A DNA stretch of 64,000 nt from positions 682,001-746,000 of the forward strand of contig NZ_AP024643.1 of assembly GCF_019977195.1 (NCBI RefSeq). Direction: 5' to 3'. The first letter of the stretch is position 1; the number at the start of each line of letters is the position of its first letter. This stretch comes from Arthrobacter sp. StoSoilA2. Lineage in GTDB: Bacteria > Actinomycetota > Actinomycetes > Actinomycetales > Micrococcaceae. This document shows positions 58,004 through 64,000 of the stretch, piece by piece. The notes below the pieces were generated by a model. The model was not told the origin of the DNA. It worked only from the letters and a program-made list of their open reading frames with translations, and did no database searches. The position numbers were made by a program, and so were the translations under genes.

Positions 58004-59411
58004 CCCGGCCACCCGGCGGGTGTTGGAACTCAAGACGGGCCGTCAGTCCGTGCGGTTCTCTTCCCTCAAGCACAAGCTCACCGTCGTTCGCATGCGCCAA
58101 ACGGTCCACGATCGTCATGCCCAAGCCGTTCCCGGCGATCTTGCTGTGCTGCGGCGCCCGCCAAAACCGCGTTGTGGAGGCGGTGCGCTGCTCGGCGGAA
58201 AGCCCGGGACCGTCGTCGGAAATCTCGACGGCGACCCCTCCTGCTGTCTGATTCGTTGCCACCGTGATCCGGGCGCCAGGGGCGTACTTGATGGCGTTGG
58301 CCAGAAGCTCACCCACCATATGCGCCAATTCGTCCGGATTGCAGGCGAGGTGGAGCGGTTGCTCCGGCTGCGCCAGCGCGATCGTCGAACCCGCGCGTTC
58401 AGCAGCAGGCATCGCCCGCTCCACCTCGCCCTGCAGGACAGGGAAGGGGTCGATGACCGTGTGGTGTTTGTGCCCGGTTGCGCGATCTGCGCGGGCAGAT
58501 CCCTCGAAAGCGCGGTGCTCGGCCGTAGCCAGCTTCAGCACGCCGTCGAGAATTGCCTCCACACGCTCAAGCTCAGCAACCACGCCGGCCGCGGCGGCTT
58601 TCTCGGGCTCCGACTTCAGCGCCAATTGCAGCAGATCGATCCGGAGCCGCAAAGCACCCACCGGGTTCCGTAGTTCGTGCGATGTGTCGGCGATCAGTTG
58701 GCGCTGCGAATCGATGCTCTCCGTGACGGTGTTGGCCATCGCGGTGAACGAACGACTCAGCTCCCGCAGCTCGGGCGGACCGGCGTCGGGAAGGTGGCTC
58801 GTCTTGCCCGTTGTCTCAAGTTCATGGACGGCGTTGCTCAGGCGATGGACCGGCCGCAGAACCCAGGCGGTGACGCGGGCCGCTGCCAGAAGCAGGAGCG
58901 CCCCGAGCGCCACTGCGGCAAGCCCGACGACGAGCCACCGCTCCCGCAATTTCTGCCGGGCCGCCTCGGGATTGACTTCAAGGACCGCCTCCCCAAGCAC
59001 CTGGCTGGCTGTGCCGAAGGACCTAGAGATGACCTCCGTGCCGGATCCGAAGGGCCTGAGCGGGCTGAGCGTGGTGTCGCTGAGGTTCAAGCTCGCCCGG
59101 TTCAATGCCTCACGGACTTCGGCCCGGTCCTCACTAAGGCCGCCTGAACGTACTGTCTGCGGCTGCAGGCGGATCAGGATCCCCTCGCCGTAGAGCTCGG
59201 AATAGCGGTCCATTTCGCGTTGCAGCTGGGTGGTGTCATTGTCCAAAGACGCATCATTGGCAAGCTGGGCGAAGCGGTTCAATGACGTGACGCGGTTGAT
59301 CTGGAGTTCCTGTGTGAGCTCCCTCCCGGCCGACGTCAGGATCACGCTGGACACGGTGACCACAATGAGCACTGCGATCACGCTCAGGATGGCCAGGACG
59401 CGGAGTTTCAT
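57996..59411 (-). CDS. Sensor histidine kinase, EnvZ/TctE-like
   Basis: A 471-residue membrane kinase: TM1 about 6-26, an extracytoplasmic region of about 130 residues, TM2 about 159-182, HAMP to about 235, the phospho-acceptor His245 in DTSHELRNPVGAL, the N-box GELLANAIKYAP and G1 box SDDGPGLS. Kinases of this layout respond to external solutes. It overlaps the response regulator by 4 bases and the TAXI protein gene by a few bases, so the three form a tight operon. Confidence 0.92.
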   Translation of the reverse strand: MKLRVLAILSVIAVLIVVTVSSVILTSAGRELTQELQINRVTSLNRFAQLANDASLDNDTTQLQREMDRYSELYGEGILIRLQPQTVRSGGLSEDRAEVREALNRASLNLSDTTLSPLRPFGSGTEVISRSFGTASQVLGEAVLEVNPEAARQKLRERWLVVGLAAVALGALLLLAAARVTAWVLRPVHRLSNAVHELETTGKTSHLPDAGPPELRELSRSFTAMANTVTESIDSQRQLIADTSHELRNPVGALRLRIDLLQLALKSEPEKAAAAGVVAELERVEAILDGVLKLATAEHRAFEGSARADRATGHKHHTVIDPFPVLQGEVERAMPAAERAGSTIALAQPEQPLHLACNPDELAHMVGELLANAIKYAPGARITVATNQTAGGVAVEISDDGPGLSAEQRTASTTRFWRAPQHSKIAGNGLGMTIVDRLAHANDGELVLEGREPHGLTARLEFQHPPGGRDE

Positions 59412-60070
59412 CCCTGCTCCACGCGGTATCCCACGCCGCGGACGTTGATGATGAAACCGGGCAGCTGGAGTTTGGACCGGAGGCCGGTGAGGTGGACGTC
59501 GAGGGACCTCGAGTTGGCCACGAAGGCATCGCCCCAGAGGGCATCGAGGATCTGTTCCCGTGTCACTACTGATCCTGCATTCCTTGCCAGGAGGCTGAGA
59601 AGTTCGAACTCTGTTGCGGTCAGGGAGAGTTCCCTTTCGCCAACAGATGCGATCCTGCGGTCCAGGTCCACCCTGACGTCTCCCACCTGGATGCTGTGGG
59701 GTGCCGCATGCCCGCCACGGTGGGTCCGGCGCGTCACAGCTTCGATCCTTGCCAGCAATTCCACAAGCTTTACTGGCTTGACCAGATAGTCATCGGCACC
59801 GGAACGAAGCCCCAGGACCACGCTTCTTTCGTCGTCGCGCGCAGTGAGGATCAGAATGGGGACCTGCGTCACCTGTCGCAGCTTCCGTAGCACTTCCAGA
59901 CCGTCCAAGTCCGGCAAACCGAGATCGAGCAGGATCACTTCGTGATGCCGATGCCCCAGGAGCGCGTCCTCGCCACGGGACACCCTTGTGGCTTTGTGGC
60001 CGGCGGATGCAACGGCAGCGCTCAAGGCGGACGCCATGGCGTCGTCATCCTCGACGATGAGCACGTGCAC
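59408..60070 (-). CDS. OmpR/PhoB-family response regulator
   Basis: A 220-residue regulator. The receiver domain has the acidic pair EDD (7-9), phospho-acceptor Asp49 in LLDLGLPDLDG and Lys98 in LVKPVK. The C-terminal winged helix is intact (LTATEFELLSLLARNAGSVV and VRGVGYRVEQ). It is encoded first in the operon with the kinase and TAXI protein. The KgtP-like transporter gene directly upstream is a likely target. Confidence 0.93.
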   Translation of the reverse strand: MHVLIVEDDDAMASALSAAVASAGHKATRVSRGEDALLGHRHHEVILLDLGLPDLDGLEVLRKLRQVTQVPILILTARDDERSVVLGLRSGADDYLVKPVKLVELLARIEAVTRRTHRGGHAAPHSIQVGDVRVDLDRRIASVGERELSLTATEFELLSLLARNAGSVVTREQILDALWGDAFVANSRSLDVHLTGLRSKLQLPGFIINVRGVGYRVEQG

Positions 60071-60118
60071 GGTCTGATCCTTATGGGCTTGTGGGCTGGT
60101 TCGCTACTAGAGCTTAAC

Positions 60119-60179
60119 GTTGTGAGGCCCGCTCCGCGCCCTTCGGAGTGACCAAAGAGCGCAGAACGGGCCTCACAAC
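60119..60179 (-). terminator. Long inverted repeat after the MHS transporter gene
   Basis: A perfect 13-bp outer stem, GTTGTGAGGCCCG with CGGGCCTCACAAC, encloses 35 bases. It lies between the transporter stop (60189) and the response regulator start (60070), both on the minus strand. Confidence 0.65.
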
Positions 60180-60188
60180 CCAGCTGAT

Positions 60189-61592
60189 TCAGGCGCGGGC
60201 GAGATCCTTCTTGTCCTCGTCGGCATCCCGCGAGCCAAGGTCCTTCGCGGCAAACGCGCTTCCCTGCTCGGCATCCAGGTGCGTGGCCTTCTTGTTCTTC
60301 AGCGCGAAGATGTACACCAGCAGCGAGATGAAGATCGCCGCAGTTACGTAGGTGAAGAACATGTCCACCTGCCCGGATTTCTGCAGGGCGGCACCAATCA
60401 GCGGAACCGTGCCACCGAACAGCGAGTTTGCGATCGCATATCCCAGGCCGACGCCCAGGGCACGGATCGATGCCGGGAACAGCTCGGCCTTCACCAGTGC
60501 GTTGATCGAGGTGTAGCCGCCAACCATGAGCAGGCCGCCGAGCATCAGGAGAAACGCAACGAACGGATCCTTGGTTCCGGACAATGTGGAGAGCAGCGGC
60601 CAAGTGAACAGCACACCGGTGACGCCGAACCAGATCAGCAACGGTTTGCGGCCGATCTTGTCGGAAATCAGGCCATAAACCGGCTGGAGCAGCATGAAGA
60701 TGAACAAAGCCCAGAAGTTGATGACGGAGGTATCGGTCTTTGCGATGCCGGACGTATCGTTCATGAACTTCAGGATGAAGTTGGTGTACGTGTAGAACGC
60801 CACCGTGCCACCGAGCGTGATGCCAATGCAGATGAGCAGCGGCTTCCAGTGCTTGGTGAACAGGAGCTTCATGGTGCCCGGCTGTGCCTCGCCTTCAACC
60901 TTGACGTGCGCGGCGCGGAGCTGATCGGCGGAAAGGGTTTCTTCCATGGACCGGCGAAGCCAGAGGACAACCAACGCAGCCACGCCACCGATCGCGAAAG
61001 GAATCCGCCAGCCCCACGCGGTCAGGTCTTCCTTGTTCATGGTGTTCTGCAGGATCACCAACACCAGCAACGCCAGCATCTGCCCGCCGATGAGCGTCAC
61101 GTACTGGAAGCTGGAGAAGAAACCGCGGCGCTTGGCAGTCGCGGCCTCGGACATGTAAGTGGCGCTGGTGCCGTATTCGCCGCCCACCGAGAAACCCTGC
61201 ACAACACGGATAAACACCAGCAGGATCAGCGCCCAGAGGCCAATCACGTCCTGCGTCGGGAGGATTGCGATGGCGAACGATCCGGCCGACATCATGGTGA
61301 CGCTGAGGGTCAGCGCAGCCTTGCGGCCCTTCCGGTCTGCATAGCGGCCGAAGAACCAGCTGCCGATCGGACGCATGAGGAACGACGTCGAGAAGACAGC
61401 CATCGCCTCAAGACCGGCCTGCAGATCGTCCGAGGAGTTGAAGAAGTGCGACTGGAAATAAGCCGCGAAAACCGTGTAGACGTAGAGATCAAACCACTCC
61501 ACGAGGTTGCCCGCGGAGCCTTTAAGAATGTTGCTCACGGCCTTGCGTGTCTGTGCGGCCTCGCTGAGGGGCGCAGCTTGTTGGGTGCTCAT
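60189..61592 (-). CDS. MHS-family MFS transporter, KgtP/ShiA-like
   Basis: A 467-residue proton symporter of the metabolite:H+ family. Signature GNLVEWFDLYVYTVFAAYF at TM1, RPIGSWFFGRYADRKGRKAA in the loop between TM2 and TM3, and GGEYGTSATYMSEAA in the middle. Members move 2-oxoglutarate, citrate, shikimate or betaine. ATG 61592 follows AGGAAGG and precedes the first family-like residues. The two-component operon downstream on the same strand may sense its substrate. Confidence 0.88.
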   Translation of the reverse strand: MSTQQAAPLSEAAQTRKAVSNILKGSAGNLVEWFDLYVYTVFAAYFQSHFFNSSDDLQAGLEAMAVFSTSFLMRPIGSWFFGRYADRKGRKAALTLSVTMMSAGSFAIAILPTQDVIGLWALILLVFIRVVQGFSVGGEYGTSATYMSEAATAKRRGFFSSFQYVTLIGGQMLALLVLVILQNTMNKEDLTAWGWRIPFAIGGVAALVVLWLRRSMEETLSADQLRAAHVKVEGEAQPGTMKLLFTKHWKPLLICIGITLGGTVAFYTYTNFILKFMNDTSGIAKTDTSVINFWALFIFMLLQPVYGLISDKIGRKPLLIWFGVTGVLFTWPLLSTLSGTKDPFVAFLLMLGGLLMVGGYTSINALVKAELFPASIRALGVGLGYAIANSLFGGTVPLIGAALQKSGQVDMFFTYVTAAIFISLLVYIFALKNKKATHLDAEQGSAFAAKDLGSRDADEDKKDLARA

Positions 61593-61881
61593 CAATGAAC
61601 CTTCCTGGACGGCCTGCGACAGCAGCCGTGTCTTGCATGAGTTCGTTCTGTCCATGAAGCTCGTGCTCATGGCGTCCTTGCGCATGGCTCTTCGTCGACT
61701 AAGAAAGGTCCTCCATGGGTGAAGAGGACATATTCCAAACTATTGGTGATGCACGGCACAACCAACGCCGGAACGGATTTCCTAACACTTCCTTAGGTTT
61801 TCAAAAGGCCTGGACGCACGACGGCGGTACCCGGCTTGCCGCCGTCGCAGGAGCCTTGTGTGCGGCCCACCTACACAAGCC
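61593..61881. other. Intergenic stretch with one operator-like dyad
   Basis: No gene is supported here. CCTAA-CACTTCC-TTAGG at 61781-61797 is an inverted repeat about 190 bp upstream of the transporter start and resembles, but does not equal, the TetR operators at 1631 and 30925. The rest shows no clear signal. The repeat array C follows. Confidence 0.5.
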
Positions 61882-62032
61882 GGTTGCTCTCTCACATCGT
61901 GCGGGGTTTTGGCGGTTCTTCTCTCACATCCTGCGGGTTTTTGGCGGTTCTTCTCTCACGTCCTGCGGGTTTTTGGCGGTTCTTCTCTCACGTCCGGGCG
62001 GGTTTTGGCGGTCGTTCTCTCAGATCCTGTCC
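61882..62032 (+). repeat. 32-bp tandem repeat array C (plus orientation)
   Basis: Four contiguous 32-base units (61882-61913, 61914-61945, 61946-61977, 61978-62009) and a fifth partial one. The core is TTCTCTCACATCCTGCGGG followed by a TTTTTGGCGG segment. The CTCAC-TCCTG core and T-rich second half are shared with array A, so all four arrays form one family. Confidence 0.88.
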
Positions 62033-62074
62033 CTTGCTGCGGACAAGAATGGGCCACGGGATTACTGTTCAGGC

Positions 62075-62575
62075 ATGGGTACTTGGACCGCACTAAGGAG
62101 CGTGTTCGGCAACCTGCCCCTTCCTCCGGGACAGGTGACCGGTTTGATTGTCGACGTGGTCCTGAAGCGACGGTTCCCCTGGCCACTGCCAGGATCTGAA
62201 GCACTTCAAAAGATTGCGGGTTCTGGCCTGCTGGTGATCGGTGGAGGGCTGAATGCCTGGGCTTTGGCTGAGCGGGCCCGCCGTTCGGCGAGTCGCTTCG
62301 AGTTGGAGCGGCCGCAGGAATTGGTGACCAGCGGGCCATACGCACTAACCCGCCATCCAATGTATGTGGGGTGGTGGCTCATCCACTTGGGTGGGGGGAT
62401 CCTCGCCGGTTCATCGTGGGTGCTCATGACTTTGCCGGCTGGAATCCTCGTGGAACACAAGGGCGTGCTCCGGGAAGAAGGCGAACTGTCGGAATATTTC
62501 CGTGAGTACGCCGAATACGCGACAAAGACTCCTCGCTACCTCGGATTCCAGCGTCGCCGCCCTGTGAACCGCTGA
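62075..62575 (+). CDS. Isoprenylcysteine carboxyl methyltransferase-like (PEMT/ICMT) membrane protein
   Basis: A 166-residue membrane protein of the ICMT/phospholipid methyltransferase family, which uses S-adenosylmethionine. The conserved C-terminal half has LVTSGPYALTRHPMYVGWWL, a membrane segment, and the EEGELSEYFREYAEYATKTP end where SAM-binding residues lie. The open frame extends upstream through the repeat array, but that part is repeat-derived; ATG 62075 is the likely start. The substrate of bacterial members is mostly unknown. It is bracketed by inverted arrays C and D. Confidence 0.8.
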   Translation: MGTWTALRSVFGNLPLPPGQVTGLIVDVVLKRRFPWPLPGSEALQKIAGSGLLVIGGGLNAWALAERARRSASRFELERPQELVTSGPYALTRHPMYVGWWLIHLGGGILAGSSWVLMTLPAGILVEHKGVLREEGELSEYFREYAEYATKTPRYLGFQRRRPVNR

Positions 62576-62623
62576 CATCATCGTGTGATGTGACCGAGCG
62601 TTCCCCGGAAAGGGGGATTAGCT

Positions 62624-62709
62624 GAGTGAGGATCGGTGGAAGCGGGTCAGGATGTGAGTGAGGATCGGTGGAAGCGGGTCAGGATGTGAGTGGGGATCGG
62701 TGGGGTGGG
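62624..62709 (-). repeat. 32-bp tandem repeat array D (minus orientation)
   Basis: Two identical 32-base units (62624-62655, 62656-62687) and a partial third, starting GAGTGAGGATCGGTGGAAGC. The reverse complement contains CACATCCTGACCCGCTTCC, aligning with the CACTTCCTGACC core of array A. A more diverged unit may precede 62624. Confidence 0.85.
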
Positions 62710-62815
62710 ACAATAAGACCGGTGTTGGGCCGGCGGCCCCACCAACCACAGTGCTAATACAGCCGGGTGCCTGAACCAACAGCGCCCGCGCGAACCACTA
62801 CGAAATGGATGACCC

Positions 62816-63526
62816 ATGCCCTCGCCTTCCGGCTCCAGCACCTTGAGCAAGCCTGCACCCCGCTTTGCCTCGATCGGCTCCCCGTACTTTGGCATCATGC
62901 TCGCCATCATGGCCGTGGTGCTGATCCTGTCCAATATCGGCGCATCCAAGGGCGTCGTGCTTGGTCCGATCATCACTGATGGCGGATTCTTCCTGTTCCC
63001 GCTGGCCTACATCCTGGGCGACGTCATGAGCGAGGTCTACGGCTTCAAAGTGGCCCGCAAGGCCATCATTACCTCGTTCGCCCTCTCCGTCTTCGCCTCG
63101 CTCTGCTACTGGGTGATCATCGTGCTTCCCGGTTTCACGGATGAGTATGGAACCGCCAAGCAGGCCGCTATCGAAGGCGCACTGGGACCGGTCCCGCAAA
63201 TCGTGCTCGCTTCACTTCTGGCCTTCCTCGCCGGCCAGACCATCAACTCCTGGATCCTGGTAAAGATGAAGGAGCGCACGGGCGAAAAGACCCTGTGGGC
63301 CCGGCTCATGGGCTCCTCCGTGGTGGGTGAATTCGTGGACACTCTGATCTTCTGCAGCATCGCGGCCTCGGTCATCGGCATCACGGACTTTGGAATGTTC
63401 GCGAACTACGTCCTGGTGGGCTTCGTCTACAAGACCGCCGTCGAGTTCCTCTTTGTCCCGATCACAGTCCTGGTAGTTGGCTACATCAAGAAGCGCGAGC
63501 CGAGCTACGGGCCAGTCGCGGCCTAG
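62816..63526 (+). CDS. Queuosine precursor transporter (YhhQ/DUF165 family)
   Basis: A 236-residue membrane protein with about six hydrophobic segments. Family segments are LILSNIGASKGVVLGPIITD, FPLAYILGDVMSEVYGFKVA and GSSVVGEFVDTLIFCSIAA. YhhQ-type proteins import queuosine precursors such as preQ1 or queuine. The convergent neighbour is tgt, the enzyme that inserts the base into tRNA, so the pair provides queuosine salvage. No preQ0 synthesis genes are visible in the window. Confidence 0.9.
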   Translation: MPSPSGSSTLSKPAPRFASIGSPYFGIMLAIMAVVLILSNIGASKGVVLGPIITDGGFFLFPLAYILGDVMSEVYGFKVARKAIITSFALSVFASLCYWVIIVLPGFTDEYGTAKQAAIEGALGPVPQIVLASLLAFLAGQTINSWILVKMKERTGEKTLWARLMGSSVVGEFVDTLIFCSIAASVIGITDFGMFANYVLVGFVYKTAVEFLFVPITVLVVGYIKKREPSYGPVAA

Positions 63527-63534
63527 TCCCGGGC

Positions 63535-63603
63535 CGAGATCGCCGGAACCGTGTGAGTTCGCCGGAAGTTTCCGCACGCTCACGCAGGCTTCCGGCGATC
63601 TCG
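63535..63603. terminator. Compound palindrome between convergent genes
   Basis: CGAGATCGCCGGAA (63535-63548) pairs perfectly with TTCCGGCGATCTCG (63590-63603). Inside are another TTCGCCGGAA and a GTGTGAG/CTCACGC pair, so nested hairpins can form. It is probably a bidirectional terminator for the transporter and tgt genes; no T-run is present. Confidence 0.7.
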
Positions 63604-63606
63604 ACG

Positions 63607-64000
63607 CTACGAGTAGTACCGCCCCAGCGTCTCGGCCTTGAACTCGAAGAACTCCCCGGACTCGATGGCCAGCCGGGCGTCGTCCACCATCTTCACCACG
63701 AAGCGCTCGTTGTGGATCGAAATGAGAGTTGCCGAAAGCATTTCCTTGGCCTTGTACAGGTGGTGGATGTACGCGCGGGAGTAGTTCTGGCAGGCGTAGC
63801 AGTCACACCCCTCCTGCAGCGGCCCGAAATCGGCCTTGTAGCGGGCACCGGACAAGTTGAAGCGCCCGGACGGCGTGTAGAACGCGGAATTTCGGGCCAC
63901 ACGCGTGGGGGAGACACAGTCGAACGTGTCGGCACCGTTCTCGATAGCCGTGAAGATATCGTCCGGCTCGGAAATACCCAGCAGGTGCCGGGGCTTGTTC
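63607..64000 (-). CDS. tgt: Queuine tRNA-guanine(34) transglycosylase, C-terminal part
   Basis: The minus-strand frame enters from the right edge and ends at 63607; about 130 codons are present. Reading from the edge it gives RHLLGISEPDDIFTAIENG, then DTFDCVSPTRVARN, the Tgt active-site region with the catalytic Asp in FDCVSPTR. CDCYACQNYSRAYIHHL with a later His provides the Cys3-His zinc site. The enzyme replaces guanine 34 in tRNAs with GUN anticodons. The N-terminal part lies outside the window. Confidence 0.94.
   Translation of the reverse strand, partial: NKPRHLLGISEPDDIFTAIENGADTFDCVSPTRVARNSAFYTPSGRFNLSGARYKADFGPLQEGCDCYACQNYSRAYIHHLYKAKEMLSATLISIHNERFVVKMVDDARLAIESGEFFEFKAETLGRYYS

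Noticed and set aside
61715..62074. N-terminal extension of the ICMT-like protein through the repeat array
   Set aside because: The residues are translations of the 32-bp repeats and show no family similarity; ATG 62075 gives the normal family length.
52697..62709. CRISPR arrays
   Set aside because: The 32-bp repeats are directly contiguous, with no unique spacers and no cas genes in the window.
1..64000. tRNA, rRNA, riboswitch, insertion sequence or phage attachment site
   Set aside because: None was recognised on either strand by reading; no transposase or integrase frame was found.

Overview
The window is about 64 kb of high-GC actinobacterial DNA. It most resembles the Arthrobacter/Paenarthrobacter group, judging by the RamB-type regulator beside aceA/aceB, the many Gfo/Idh oxidoreductases with ABC sugar importers, GTG/TTG starts behind strong AAGGAG sites, and the general style of the proteins. 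This is inference from family content; no rRNA or tRNA gene was seen to confirm it. Both ends cut genes: a flavin-dependent oxidoreductase on the left and tgt on the right.

Region 1 (about 1-33.2 kb, mostly plus strand) looks like one catabolic regulon. An AcoR-like GAF/Fis activator (2007-3803) precedes an operon of a 2-hydroxyacid dehydrogenase, class III aminotransferase, fumarylacetoacetase-type hydrolase, hydantoinase/oxoprolinase A and B subunits and a Gfo/Idh enzyme (4069-12391). Next come an IolD-type diketone hydrolase with an aldehyde dehydrogenase (12576-15971), a divergent Gfo/Idh gene, an operon of SDR, IlvD/Edd dehydratase, second 2-hydroxyacid dehydrogenase, APC permease and IolG-like dehydrogenase (17415-23612), a ribose-type ABC importer (23926-26840), a GlcD/D-lactate-dehydrogenase-type flavo-iron-sulfur protein (26967-29903), two unknown small genes, a TetR gene and a second APC permease (31729-33192). 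A 17-bp dyad close to TGTCYCA-N3-TGGCACA recurs in front of nearly all these units, usually 60-110 bp upstream. A pair of paralogous TetR genes at the two ends of the block share a different operator. The substrate is unknown; a cyclitol, amino-cyclitol or nitrogen-ring compound would fit the enzyme mix.

Region 2 (33.2-46.5 kb) is a 12-gene minus-strand operon divergent from a ROK repressor. It holds a maltose-type ABC importer lying between two paralogous [Gfo/Idh + TIM-barrel] modules, plus more Gfo/Idh and TIM-barrel enzymes, a beta-propeller protein and a UPF0303 protein. This is the layout of oxidation-first (3-keto) sugar or glycoside catabolism.

Region 3 (46.5-64 kb) is housekeeping and mixed: a CynX/NimT-type MFS carrier, malate synthase and isocitrate lyase with divergent ramB, a lipoprotein serpin, a TetR gene, an orphan membrane cytochrome b, a PdxK/ThiD kinase, a TAXI binding protein with a two-component system beside a KgtP-like transporter, a small ICMT-type methyltransferase, a queuosine-precursor transporter and tgt. 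It is rich in unusual intergenic repeats: four arrays of one 32-bp repeat family bracket the serpin and ICMT genes in inverted orientation, and two long related palindromes bracket aceB.
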